DNA from: Antedon bifida
Lineage: Eukaryota; Echinodermata; Crinoidea; Comatulida; Antedonidae
Assembly: GCA_963402885.1 (NCBI GenBank)
Contig: OY727099.1
Span: 15,519,001 to 15,583,000 of the forward strand
DNA length: 64,000 nt
Direction: 5' to 3'
The translations under genes and the position numbers were made by a program. Positions 14,101 through 29,100 of the stretch are shown in pieces. Position 1 is the stretch's first letter. Each line of letters begins with the position of its first letter. The notes below the pieces were generated by a model. It did no database searches, had not been told where the DNA came from, and saw only the letters and a list, made by a program, of their open reading frames with translations.

Positions 14101-17100
14101 AAACGAAAAATTATTTAACCTAATAAAATCATAATTGATAAAAAGAGTAGTAAACTGGAAGCTCATTGTCTGAAATTCAATGTGTTTTTATTTGATTTAC
14201 TGTTATTCAATTTTTTTATAAGCTAAATCATTATTTTTAAATAACACAAAATGACTTTTCAATGTTTGATTTTAGTATTCTTTATTTTTTTGCATAAAAG
14301 GGACTGTAAATTATAAACGTAATATCCTTTATAGTATCCGATTAGATCATAGTTCAAGAATTTAGATTTTCACTCCGATGAAGTACATGGTGACTGAGTT
14401 GTTCCATCCAACCCAATATATTGATAGAAAACACAACTTCAAAGAAAATATCACCTAGAAGGGACACAGACCAAGACTATCAAGTTGTTTCATAGCCTTG
14501 CACACTATACTAATGATAGTGGTCTATTCTGTTGGCTAGAGGAAAGATTAACAAAATCAGGAGACAGCTCAACATCTTGTGATTAAGTTCTTGACATGGC
14601 CACAAGTTTGAACATTGAAGTAGTGAAGGGAAAACGGGTTAAAAGCAACAAAATACAGTACATGGGATATGAGAGGCCTACACTACGTACATTTGGTATC
14701 TTTATGCATGTTTACCTATATGCAGAAAAAAAATCGATGTTAATATTAAATATTCTCATCCCTAAGGTGGGATTTTAACACATTTCTAATTATACCAATC
14801 AGTTTTGGACAATTTATGGTAGGGAACACAAATATCTGTAAGTGCAGTTTTCCTTGCTCATAATTTTTGGTATCAATGTATAAAGAAATGACTCTTTATT
14901 TTGATGTAAGTTGATTGTAATTAGATAATTGATGACGTCACATAAGGACATAAAGACTTTGAATAGGTTATTTTGTAGGTTTAATCAAGTTAATCAATTG
15001 CGTAGAAAAAAAAACCAAGAAAAAATTATGTTTTCACTAAAATAACAAAATAAATTCAACCAAAAAGCCATTGGCTGGCAGCCAATTTGACTATTTTTTG
15101 CTTTAAATTACAGTTTTTTTAGTTAAATAATTTTATTTTCGATCCAAGTTTTGGTCAAAGTGGATAACTATTATATGATATTTAAATGACATAATCAACA
15201 AAAAAAATTCAGGGGACAATACATCTTCAAATGATGACAATTTCCGTATCTAAAACATGTAAGTATTATTTTACAGATATGACTAAATCTAAAATTCTCG
15301 TATATATATATAATAAGCTCCAAACTTTGGCCAAAATTGGATTTTTTACCACAAGTAAAAACACCCCTATTGAAAATAAACGGTCCATTCCCACGCCCGA
15401 CCAACATTTTTTTGCTTTCAGTTTGTTTATAAGTCTTTCATCATTGTGATGTATTAAACATTAAATTAAATTTCAACAATCCGTGTAAGAGTTATTGAAA
15501 TCAACGTTTACCATGATAGTGATGACGAAAGTGACGACGAATAAGTAAAGAAATTAAACACAAATATTATATTATACAATATTATGTTATTATATTGGTA
15601 CTGTTATATGTATTTATTTAAGAAAAAATTATGTTTTCACTAAAATAACAAAATAAATTCAACCAAAAAGCCATTGGCTGGCAGCCAATTTGACTATTTT
15701 TTGCTTTAAATTACAGTTTTTTTAGGTAAATAATTTTATTTTCGATCCAAGTTTTGGTCAAAGTGGATAACTATTATATGATATTTAAATGACATAATCA
15801 ACAAAAAAAATTCAAGGGACAATACATCTTCAAATGTTGACAATTTCCGTATCTAAAATATGTAAGTATTATTTTACAGATATGACTAAATCTAAAATTC
15901 TCGTATATATATATAATAAGCTCCAAACTTTGGCCAAAATTGGATTTTTTACCACAAGTAAAAACACCCCTATTGAAAATAAACGGTCCATTCCCACGCC
16001 CGACCAACATTTTTTTGCTTTCAGTTTGTTTATAAGTCTTTCATCATTGTGATGTATTAAACATTAAATTAAATTTCAACAATCCGTGTAAGAGTTATTG
16101 AAATCAACGTTTACCATGATAGTGATGACGAAAGTGACGACGAATAAGTAAAGAAATTAAACACAAATATTATATTATACAATATTATGTTATTATATTG
16201 GTACTGTTATATGTATTTATTCAAAAAGAAAAACCAATTTCATTATGTGGCCATTTCAGATAAAAATGACGGTAATTTTGGTTGAAATGTCAGCCTTTTT
16301 GGCTTGTTCTGTTACACAAATAATGTGAAATATTATTTGAACATTTACTGTTACTTATATAATTGAATTTCTATCTCCATAACATCTTTTAATGCCATAA
16401 ACTTACAATATTTAAAAATAAATTGTCAAAAATGGCGGCCATTTTGAAATTGCTGCCAACACCCCTTGCCTATGAAAAAAATGGAGCAAACACTTTTTGG
16501 ATTCAGTGATGTCTATTCTACAACATATCCAATTTTTACAAAATATATGTAAATAAAAGTTTTAAAAATGTATTTTACTGGTATGCGGCCATTTTAGATA
16601 AAATGGTTGTCATATTGGATAAAATGGCAGCCATTTTGGGCATAATGGCGGCCATTTTGGCTTGTTCAGTTACACAAATGATTTATTGTTACTTTTATGA
16701 TTGAATTTCTATCTTTTAATGTCATAAACTTACAATATTTTAAACAATTTTGTCCAAAATGGCGGCCATTTTTAAAGGGCTGCCAACCCCCTTTGCGTAT
16801 GAAAAAAAATTGAGTAATTACTTTTGGATTCAGTGATGTCTATTCTACAACATATCCAATTTTTACCAAATATATGTAAATAAAAGTTTTAAAAAAATAT
16901 TTGATTGATATATGTGGCCATTTTAGATAAAATGGTGGCCATATTGGATAAAATGGCAGCCATTTTAGGCATAATTGCGCTAGTTTGGCTTGTTCAGTTA
17001 CAAAAATGATGTGAAATATTATTTGAACATTTAGTGTTACTTTTATGATTGAATGTTCTTTTCTTCAACTTTTATTGCCAAAAAAAGAAAAATATATATA

Positions 17101-20100
17101 TTAGATATAAATATATATTTTAAAAAAAGAAACAAATTACAGCATGGCAATAGGAGGTTAAAAAATAGATTTCTCTAATCGAGTTTAACCCCCTTTACAA
17201 ATATAAATTACAAAAAAACAGGTGGAACTGAAAAGAAAAACATAAAACGTACATTATTCTATATATTCATCAAATAAACATTTTTTAACTTGATTTATAA
17301 ACGATTTCCGATAAATAATACTACGAATTTCAACTGAAATATTATTCCATAAATTTGCTCCTTCAAAACTAATCCTAAACTTTCCTAAAGAAATACGAGC
17401 TTGAGGTAACGCTAAATTATATTCATTATTAAATCTTGTACTATGAGAGTGTCCAATAGATGAAAAATAATCAGTTAGCCTATGAGGAGTTCGCTTATAA
17501 AATATATCTGAAATAAATTTGAGAACATGTAATCTATGTAGTTTATAAACATCTAAAATTTTGAGTTCATAAAACAAAGGAGAAGAGTGTGCCCTAAAAC
17601 TTGAAAACGTAATACATCTAACTATCATTTTTTGTAAGATTAAAACAGGATTTAAGAAAGATTCAAATGTACTAGCCCAAACTTCAATGCCATAAGTTAT
17701 GATTGGATAAATAAATGAATTATAAAGCATGATTAGAGTTTTTCTAGGAACAAAATGTCTCAACCTAAATAACAAACCAGCCCTTTTCTTAATTTTTGCT
17801 TTAATATCATAAATGTGATACTTCCATGAAAGAAACTTATCAAATTTAATACCCACAAAATTAATACAAGTACTTTCTTTAATTATTTCATTATTAACAG
17901 TCAATGAGTCCCGTTGTGTAATTTGTTTATTTTTAGAGTGGAAAATCATATAATTAGTTTTATCAAGATTAATTGTCAATTTGTTTGCGTTGCACCAATC
18001 TATGACTTTCTGGAATTGAGTGTTATAACAGTCAGATCAAGAAGATTGTGAGCAAATGAATGAAATAAATTAGTGTCATCTGCAAACAAACGAAAATCAA
18101 AAAAATTAGAAGAATTTGGAAGATCATTGATATAAATTAAGAACAGAATAGGGCCAAGGACCGAGCCTTGAGGCACACCACAAGTGATAGGTAATTTTTC
18201 AGAGGTAAAGCCATTTGATGAAACAAATTGTTTTCGGTTGTTGAGATAATCAGAAATCCAATTTAACGCATTGCCTCTAATACCATAATGAAATAATTTC
18301 GAACGTAAAATGTTATGATCAATCGTATCAAATGCTTTACGAAAATCAATAAAAATACCAATTGAAGACATTCCCTTATCAATATCACATTGAAGATTAT
18401 TAACTAAAAATTAATCAATGACAACTTAGTGCTATATTTTTCTCTAAAGTCATATCGATGATTGTAAAACAAATTAAATATTTCAAAGTAATTAAACGTT
18501 TATTATATAGTTTTTCAAGAACCTTACTTAATACTGGAAGAATGGAGATGGGCCTATAATTTCCAAGATTGTCTTTTGCACCTTTTTGAATAATGGAATA
18601 ACTCTAGCAATTTTAAATGCTGATGGAAATTTACAAGTGTTAAATGAAAGATTAAAAATATATGTTAAGGGAATGGTTATAAAAGGAGCAGCCAAAGAAA
18701 TTAATTTTGATGGAATATTGTCTGAACCAGTAGCCTTTTTCGAATCTAAAGATGAAATTATTTTAAAAACTTCATCATGAGTTGTTGGTTCAAGAAAAAA
18801 CGAGTTTAAACGAGGTTGACCTAAAAATGAAGAATAATTAGAAGATGTGCTATCAACATTCTTCGCTAAATTTGGGCCAATGTTGGTAAAATATTTATTA
18901 AATTCATTAACAATTGACAATTTATTGGTATAATTATGCGTCGATACAGATATATTTATGGGTAAGTTATTAGTGTTACGCTTATGTCCTAATAATGTAT
19001 TGATTGTTTGCCATGTTTTAAAAGAGTTATTACTATTTTCGGAAAATAAATTATGATAAAAAGTGCTTTTAGCCAATCTAATTGTTTTTGTTAAGGTATT
19101 TCTGTATTTTTTATACTCTGAAAATAAAATTGGATCATGATTTGACTTAATAACTTTTGAAAACAACTTGTGCTTTTTCCTAATACATTTTTTAATTGAT
19201 TTAGTGATCCATGGCTTTTTTTCTTCAATGTTTTTTACCGAACGTTGGACAAAAGGGGCATGTAAGTTACAAAGGTTACTAAATGAGGTATGAAATTTGT
19301 TGTAAGAATCATCAACATCTTTAGACATATAAACTTCATCCCATGATATATTAGATAAGTCATAAATAAATGCATTTGTATTAAAGTTACTCAAATCACG
19401 AACAAAAATAGAATCAATTTTTTCACTTGAAACAATATTTTCAAATATTGAAAAAACAGGGAAGTGATCAGAAATATCGCAGACAATTGAACCACTATAT
19501 ATATTTGTATTAAAAATATTGGCATAAATATGGTCAATTAAAGTACAAGTATATTTAGTGACCCTGGACGGAGTTTCAATTAGGTTGTGTATATTTAAAC
19601 AATTAAGTTTATCAATAAATGAGTCTACATTAACAGAAGAATTTAAAACATCAAAATTAAAGTCGCCCAATATAATACAATTATTTTTTTCAATTTTATT
19701 ATTATTTAGTATATCTAAAACACTGTTATAAAACCCAGTTAGGTCTGTATTGTTTTGCCTGTATATAACACCAACAATAAATTTGTTCGCATCATCAAAC
19801 AATTCCAACCACAATGATTCTGAGTTAGCTATTGTATAATCAAGCACTCTATAATTGAGAGAAGAGTGAACGTAAATACCTACTCCACCACTCCTACCCT
19901 GTTCTCTGCATTTGTATTCAAATGAATACGAGTTCAAATTAAAGAGATCTGGATTTTGAATGTTCCAAACTTCAGTAAGACCTATAATTTTAAAATTTCC
20001 CAAAGTATTAAGAACTTGTTCAAATTCCTCAAAATTCTTTTTTAGTGATCTGATATTAAAATTTAGAACAGACAAAGAGTGTGACATAATACCTGTAAAT

Positions 20101-23100
20101 TTTTCAGAGAACTTAGTAGGGGTGATATAATTGTCGAGGCTATTAATGGGAGCCTCAAATGTATCATCATCTGTATTAAAGTTCATTAAAGAATGCTAGA
20201 TAATTAGCCTCAAATGATATTATACAATTTTACCATATTATTTCAATTAATACATTAAAAAAAATCAGAATTAACGTTCATACAGCAGATAAAACAATTC
20301 ATGTGGATTCAATATATGTAAATGTATAAATTATATATTTGTGCTTATTTGTATAAACCAAACTACTAGTGACTAGACATACATACAAAAAACAAACAGG
20401 ACATATAAACGAAATGCTTAGAACATAAGGGCATTTCATTCTTCTATAATATCCAACATTAAAAAAGTACAGTATCTGATGAATCAAGTTTGTCTCAGAT
20501 CAAATCAAGAATAAATTAGGCTAAAAAAACTCAGATTCCGGTTTTCAGTAAATTAGTTTTTTAGCTGGGCCTGAAATGGAACAAAGTAGCCACTGCAACG
20601 TCATGTCTATCTCGATAACATCTTTTAATGTCATAAACTTACAATATTTTAAACAATTTTGTCAAAAATGGCGGGCATTTTGCAATGGCTGCCAACTCCC
20701 TTGCATATGAAAAAACAATAGAGCAAATACTGTTTGGATTCAGTGATGTCTATACATATCCACATTTTATCAAATATAGCAAAACAAAATGCAACCTTCC
20801 AAAATATCCTAGACTACTAGCGCATGAGTAATACCCAACCCTTATATTTGAACAGCGTTATAGCATTATAAGTAGCGACCAAGCAATAACATCAAACCCA
20901 TACACTTCAATAGCATTACTGCTTTCTAAGCTATAGCAGAAATAGCAGCTATGGCAGTAACACCAAACCCTTAGATTTGACTAGCACAATTGCATATAAA
21001 TAACGACCACAACTGCTTTCCGAGCTATAGCAGTAACACTAACCCCGTAGACTTCAATAGCATCTTATTTTACCACTTTTACAATACTGCAACATCATTT
21101 GGGCTTCAGATTATCCTTCTAATTTAAATAAACTTGTTAAATTACAGAAAACGTGCAGCTAGAATTATCATACCATCTCCTTACCGATTTCCATCTGAAC
21201 CTTTATTTAAACGATTACAAATTTTTTTATTTATTATTTTTATTTATTTGATATTAATAAAGTTCAATTATCAATATTTATGTTTCAGTAAGAAAACGCT
21301 TCCTATTCCTATGTTAAAATTGTTAGATACTACTAAGAAAAACATTCATATAATTTTAGAAATCCTTCTGTTCCAGTTCCCTTCGTCAGACTCGATTTTT
21401 TTTTCTGTTGCTGGTCCTATTTTATGAAATAATCTCGATTCTTTTATTAAAAATGTCTTTCTTTACCAGCTTTTTTAAAAAATAAATATTTATCACTGTA
21501 CCAACAATAATTTGATATAGCATTAATTAAGATAGCCTTTTATATCTTTTTTTTCCTCTCTCTCTCTCGGGGTCATGGTGAGACAAGTTTTTGACTTCTA
21601 ATCATGACCCAAATGATGGCATTCCTTTCTCTTATTTACCTCTTCTTGTTTTTGTATTGTATTACTGTTTCTTATTGTTTATTATTCTTGTATTGTCTTA
21701 CCATTATTGAATAAATGTTATATTGAAATGCTTGAATTTTCGGTGACTTTTAGTATTTCATTCTACACTTTCTATGGAATTCAAAAATACAATTTGTGGT
21801 GGGTATATCATTAGATTGACTGGACTACAATGCGTGCAGCTCTTTTTTTTCAATATGTGTATTTTCATTTGATTCTGCCTGCTACCGTTACACTAAACTG
21901 AGGTACTATAGTCCATAAATGGTTGTATTGTGGTTAGATATAATTTTATCATTAAGTTTTTAATTTGGCACTAACAGATTTTTTGTTACAGTTGTATGTG
22001 GTGCTTCCTAGAAAGCTTGTCATCAATTTCAAGTCCTAGGTACCTAATATGTGAAACATTTCCAATATACTGGTTTCCTAGATGAACTTCAAGTTTACAA
22101 TATGGGCTATTCTTAATTTTAATTAACATGCTTTTAATTTTATCTAAATTTAAATCTCCTAATAATAATAAGTTCTTTGTTCTCATTTGGTACCTTTCAA
22201 GCATATTTTCTAACTTCAAAAAATAAACTTTAGAATCAGGTGGTCTGTATGCTTGCAATAAGAATATTTTAATTAAATTTATCATTTATTTTCATCCGAT
22301 CTCTATATCTTCAAAGTCAAGATTAAGATCTTCTCTGTGAACATATGAGATTACTTCCTTTATAATATATAATTACTCCATCCACCATCACTCTTATTTG
22401 ATAAAACTAGATAACGGTCTTTTCTGATTAGTGTGTAGCCTTCTACATTAAAAAGTGCATTTGTATAACTTTCGTTTAACCAAGTTTTTGTTGTAACTAG
22501 TATATCTAATTGTAATTTGGACAGAAGGAATTTTATCTCGTCAATTTTATTTATGATACTTCGAACATTTATATTCCCATTTGTTGTATTCTGGCATGTA
22601 ATTGTTCTTTATATTTTTATTAGGTATGTTATTAGCAGTAGGTAGGTTTATTTTTATCCGTATAATTACTGTTGTTATTAGATTCTTTTTTATTAGGCTT
22701 ATTTTTTGGTAAAGTATGTTTTATGATTATATGACTTATTATTATATGATATATGATTTTAGGTTTTATTTTAGTGGCACAATCTTCTTCTTGGCCTGCA
22801 TCCTATGGTTTGCTTCGTTGTTTGTGTCCCAACCGATTATTAGTTTATATTACTATGTGTTTATAATTGTAATTAATATAGCGCATTTAATTAAAACGGT
22901 ACTCTACAATATGTTTACAGAGTTAGACAAGAACTACTGCCGCTGGCCTGATCCTGGTGAGTCATCCGGGCCATGGTGTTATTACGAAGACGATTCTGGA
23001 AGTATTAGGAAGGAGTATTGCGTTATTGACCCATGTTCGGGTAAGAATCTACAGCGTTCTATAAATGTTTTAATGTTATTGTTAAAGGTCCAATTTGTTT

Positions 23101-26100
23101 GTATAGGAAAAGCTCCAAAAGCTCCACGGGTTTTTCGCACCTTGCCTCTAGGCAGCTATATTTCCAGAGGACATAATCATTAAGAGGCTTTATCAACGCG
23201 AAAGCTATATTTACGGCTGACAGTTTTTGGAATTTTGTAAACTCAACTAATGTATAGGTCCATGCTGCTCGACCCAAAATACGTCTGGGAAAAGAAAGTC
23301 CACGAGGGCCCACGGTTGAATTGACGCGAATCAACACACTGCGTAAGAATTTTCTTACGTGTGCCGTGAAGTCACATTGTCTCTGAGGACTGTCCAACAC
23401 ACGGGAAAATAATGTATTGAAATTCTTTGAATGAGGTTAAATAAACACTCTTTTTTATTTAATGTAAATATGTAATATCATATTTGATTGAATTTTACAA
23501 TGTTGATATACAAAGGTATTAAGCAGGTAGTAAACATAGACTAGTATGTGGGCTGGGTCACTAGCGAATAATGCTCCTACCCTGGAAAATGTACATATAC
23601 TGTAGTTTAGTTTATGATTATATTTCTGTGCTGTACAGTAGGCCAGACTATATTTACACAAAATGTTTACTACTGACTGTTAAACAAAAATAATTGATAT
23701 AATAAATCATTACGGTATATCTGAAGAAAGAACAATGATTAAAACTGTTTTTTTTAGAAACATTCCTTGTTTATTCATTTTCAGCAAATTACAAAGAAGA
23801 ATTAATAGCCTACAACAAATGGAATCTATTATTTTTGTTGATAAATTTACGTCCTCTTATTATAAATAATGATAATAATGAAACAAAAAATAAATAAATG
23901 ATCTAATGGAATCCAATATCACAATTAAGACCGAATAGATATTTTTCTTATATACTGTACTATACAGATTGAATTTTTATCGCTTTTCCTGTGGCTGTTT
24001 TATTAATCGAATTGTATCATGTAGAACAATCACCTAGATATTTTGATTTTTTTATAACCTCATCCAAGTAAAGTACAATTAGGATTATCGTTTGGTGCAC
24101 CGAGATTGTTGTTTCAATGAGTATACAAACTAGATGCCTAATAGTAAGTCTACATGAGAATAGAACATATGATTTACATTTTACTAACAAAAAGGGGAGA
24201 GGGGGTGTTAATAGCTGAGTGTGAAATAGTGTAACTTAGTGATCTATTTTCCAGTACATGGTGGCTGTGTAACCGGAAACGGTGAAACTTATCGGGATAA
24301 AGCATCTTATACACAGAGTGGACATCGGTGTTTTTCATGGAGTAAACTCAACCAATATGACATTAGTATATCGTTTGATAACGGTAAGTTAAGCTGTTTC
24401 GTATTGTGTTTAAATACATTGCACTAATTAAAAAAAAATGTTCACATCGATAATCACGTAAGCTCTTTGATCTTTAAAAGGCGGCTTCAATGCAAATGTT
24501 AATGCATTTTCTAGGCCTATATTACAGTATAAACAAAATCGTTGACACACACAGAATTGTTACAAATCTGCAACAATTGATTTCTCAATCAACCCATCGA
24601 AAGAACAGAGGTGGATGTTAATTCCGAGTATCATCAACTTGAACAATAATGATTGCAAACACTTACAAAATGCGTTCGCAGTTAGAGAAACCGCATATTC
24701 CATGGTTGAAAACAGCATGTTAGAATTGTAGTGATTGAGAATTAATTTTACTAAATCAATATTGATTAGACTTAAATTGCATGTTTAATGAAGTAAACAA
24801 TGCCACAGATCTTCATGGACCGTGCTAGAGTGCTAGACTTTTAATATTTCACTGAAAATGTAAGTGTTTTGCTGTGTGTAAAGCTACATTGGTAGCGCAT
24901 AGAGACTTACGCAGTACATCTGAAGTTGTGTAAGTGACTTTTTGGTTGTTCGCGTGGCATGACTTACGCGCCATTTTGTGAAAACCTATGATGACTTAAA
25001 TCAATTCCAATTTTCAACGAAACGTTTCAACAAGAAGTTTTAAAATGCGCAAAATCGATTTCTAATAAATTTAGCGCACATTTCATTTTTAGTGTTTCAA
25101 TTTGTTTCCGATGACCCCATTTAAAAAAAATATTATTATGGAAGCTAATGAGCTATCTCTTATCGGATAGGTTGTAATCCCCTAACACAGTGGCTATTTT
25201 GTGTACCAGTTCACTGGGGTAACCCCCTACTCGTCTCGAGTGATGAACTGAGTTCACACGGGCAAACTATGTACACCGGACCTACGGTTTATAGTCCTTA
25301 TCTGCCACCAGAACATTGTTGTAAGTGACATTAAAAAAAAATCACATTTATAAATTTGGCAAAATACAGATAAAGAAACATAATTTCGGCGTAAATTTAG
25401 CATTGAATGACCAGTGGTGACGTGTCAAACAAGAGATACAGTGAATTTTCAGGCATAATAGGCATATTTATTAGACCTCATTCGAAGTATTAGCTTTTGT
25501 AATGCCTTCATTCATAGCGTTAACAATAGGAAGATATCGATGTGCACTATTCGTATTTACCTTTACTTACTGTGTATGTTTGTTTAATGTTAATATATCG
25601 AATCCTATTATTCTCTTTATTAACATCATTATAGTGCTGATGATTATTATTTCCAAAAATAGGCATATCACAAAATAATAACTTAAAACCATACGAACTC
25701 AAAACAAGAACGCTTACCTACCAGTAATTTGCTACAACGTGATCTAAATGAATGAATGAGATATTCAATATAGAGAGTATAAACAAACTAAAAACTAATG
25801 CAATCAACAAAATGTAGATAATGGTTAAAAGTTGCCGAAATATCTCTATAAATTTAATTTATTTAATTATGTGATTAATTTCTTATTTATATTACATGAT
25901 TTAATCATCATCCATAGGATTCATAGTACATAATATAGTTATTATTAATCGTTTTTGCTTTAAAAAAAATTAATAAACTATATCATTATTGATGAAAAAT
26001 GACAGTGATAGTGACAGTTATCCATAAGCACATATTATAACAGTTCATGGTAATACACCGCCGCCGTATCAATATTTGACACGATACTGTTTCCGTGCAC

Positions 26101-29100
26101 AAAGATTGTTTTTTTTTTAATATAATATTTTTGAAATCCCCCTAATCGCTAACCATGGTGAAGCTGTAACGTATATCAATCAGAATTCTTCTGACACTGG
26201 CCTGTAATTCCAACAAATAAAAGTTGTGTTACTGGTTTTTATAATAGATCTTGAATCAAACTACTGCAGAAACCCAGACAACTCATCGGCTCCTTGGTGC
26301 TATTACAAACAGGATGATGATATTGTGAAGGACTATTGTCAGATTGACAAATGTAAGTTAACATTTAATGTACAGTAGTTGTGTAAGCTATGTAAATTTG
26401 TCTGGCTGTTTTATTTTATCGTTTTGATTTAGTTTTTTGCTTATTTCATTTTGTATCTCCATTGTCAGTAATTTGCCTTTGGATTAATATTATATTAGTG
26501 TTATATTACATTACATTTCCACCATGGGCATGGGGTAAATGCCTTTTCAGTACCATACCCACGCAGATTTTCCACGGACGAAATTCGGACAAAACGCGGT
26601 TAATTTGTTAACGATAGGACATTCACGTTACGTTACGTTACGGAATTCATTTCTCGTATGAAATGTCTATGGGCTTTAACTTTGAACCATTGGGAGAACA
26701 TTTTATTAACAAGACAAAGGGCCAAGGCCTGTCATTATTACGAAACAATAACTATGTGTTTTTTAGTCGCGTGGACGCGACTCTATAGTTCACTATGTCG
26801 GTCGGTCGGTCTGTCGATCTGTCTGTCGGTCCGGTATCACTATGCGTTTTATCGGTTTTCTGTACTTTTTGAACTGTTTTGATGTACAGAAAAGTACATT
26901 ACTTTTTGAAAGTTCATTTTTTTCTGAGATAACGCGACTTATGGCTGTTGGCCTTGTTTATTAATGTTTTTAAAAACCTGTTTGATATCCATTGAATTGT
27001 GATTTTGCCTTTTTTGTGATCTTATGCTTTTATTAATCGGCAAAATAACTACGTAGGCCTACTAATTTTGATATTTGATTACATTGCCGATTGAAACATT
27101 TCAGCTTGAAGTATCATTTTGTTATTAATTAGAATGTCCTTTTCAAAGATACCAAGCACATAGGCCTACTACACACATTACTTGCCTTAGAAAACAACGG
27201 ATTTGGACTATCTCGACCAATATGCCTGCCTTGAAGAAAACACATGCGGGTTTAATCATCCTACTTTTATTTCTGTTTCTACGGAAAAACATTTCTAATG
27301 TTCATTCAGTTCAGTGAGGAATACGATGTTTAATCACAAACCATCCTCGTAAGTAACTACGTTCGTTACAGGATCAAAGCGTTTCTCGAGCTGGTCGGTG
27401 AGTTAGTATTCTAAATGTGCATCTTTTCAGCCGAAATTAACTCAATTCGGAGAATTAAACCCGAGTCCGCCACAATCAACAACCCAGAATGTTAGTGGTA
27501 AAAATGGCGAACAGTATTATTAATATGTATTACCAGAAAAGTCTAAAAAACAAAATGGATATACTGCACTCAAGTATGCAGACACACATGTTAAACCACA
27601 TCTATGATATCGTTTCCTTCTCGGAGACATGGTTAAAAGATTTTGTCATTGATTCTGAAATCATGATTCCTGACTTTAGGCTCTACAGACGAGATAGGCA
27701 GGAGGACAGACGACGTGGAGGAGGTGTTCTTATGTACATCTCAAATCGATTGACCAGTCGTAGATTATTTCACCTGGAAGACGATGTCAACGAAATAATA
27801 TGGACCGAAGTGATCATCTCGATCTTTGAAATTACTAGTTGCTACTTACTATCGATCAAACGCGATTCTGTCGAACATTTCATCGGAACATTGGAGTCAT
27901 CCATGCGGAGGTATCCAGACCATGGACTCCTAATCGTAGGAGATTTCTGGGACATACTCTAGCTTCCTGATGCTACATACCACGCACCAGCTAACTCCAT
28001 ATCTGAACTATAGTTCTCGATGAACTTAACCTCACACAATGCAACCTAAATAACACTTCTAACAATAACATTCTGTCTTGAGTAACAACAACGATTTGGT
28101 ATACGAGATAAAAACTGGTCAAAATGTGTTTGATTTTGACAACGAATCAATCTTTCATGCTCTAGTTTGACGATAACATTGCTTTTGTTAATAATTTAAC
28201 TAGATATCAATTTAATTATAAAAAGCAAACTTTGAATTTAACGAAACATTTAAAAGGGTCCCTTGAGAAGTCATATTTGATTTTAATAACGATGTTAACG
28301 ATAAGCTCGATATATTTTACGATATTGTATAATTATGCTACTATTAGAGACCTTCTTCCAGTTGTGAAAGTTAAAAAGAAAAGACCACCCTGGTTTGATA
28401 GAGATTTAGTAACTGCTTTTAAATGACAAGCAGCATTTTTTACAATATCTGGAAGAAACTTTAATGAAAATTAAGTATAATATTAAAACCAACCCCAAAC
28501 GTTTCTGATCATGGTTAAAAAACAAAAGAATCTTAAAATCCACTGTTTCTATCATTACCAATCATGCTAATGAGGCTGCGGAGACTCCTCAAGCCAAAGC
28601 TAGTATGTTTAATAATGTTGTTGTTTCTAATTTCTCAGACTTCAGGGACACTGAACCTGCGGTGTATCGATGTCTCCCTGCTGAAACGCTGATGTCTTGA
28701 ACAGCATCATTATTCGGCAGGATGAAGTTGACCAGATCTTGAGGTCGCTCGACGTGCGCAAGGCGGCGGGCAATGACCTTATTAGCAATCAAATTCTAAA
28801 GTTCTGTTCTACCTCCTTATCCTTTCCAATTACGCGCATATTTCGTTTCTCTCTACAGACTAGTGCTTTCACTGAAAGATAGAAAACCGCCAGCGTTGTC
28901 CCCTTACGCAAAGCAAAGCCAATACTTAAAGTCACTAATTACAGACCCATCTCATTACTCCCCACTGTATCAAAAGTTTTCGAACGCCTGGTCCACAAGC
29001 AACACTTGAACCACGTTTACCCCCCCCCCCCCCCCACCCCATATCGCTACTGAACAACATGGCTTCATGTCCGGTAGATCGTGTGAGACCAATCAATACT

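Larger units (their letters stand above)
17055..20605 (-). mobile_element. CR1/L2-like LINE, nearly full coding region, inserted in the array
   Basis: 3.55 kb, minus strand, with an AP-type endonuclease and a reverse transcriptase read from three frames. Insertion is precise at the array text: left array sequence stops after TGATTGAAT (17054) and resumes as TCTATCTCGATAACATC at 20606. The 3' end (17055 side) has ATATATAA and a GGCAATAAAAG tail. No ORF1 was seen in the short upstream part (20187-20605), and no clear target duplication. Sequence is little decayed: few frame breaks over 2.9 kb. Confidence 0.9.

Noticed and set aside
15195-16052. Pairs of 70-72 codon frames on both strands, conserved between two places
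   Set aside because: They are conserved only because they lie in the near-identical 603-base tandem duplication; frames overlap on opposite strands and have no domain.
18586-18780. 64-codon plus frame
   Set aside because: Shadow of the minus-strand LINE open frame.
22716-23183. 155-codon plus frame as a stand-alone gene
   Set aside because: Only 22921-23040 is kringle-coding; the extensions on both sides are intron read-through past clear AG and GT splice sites.
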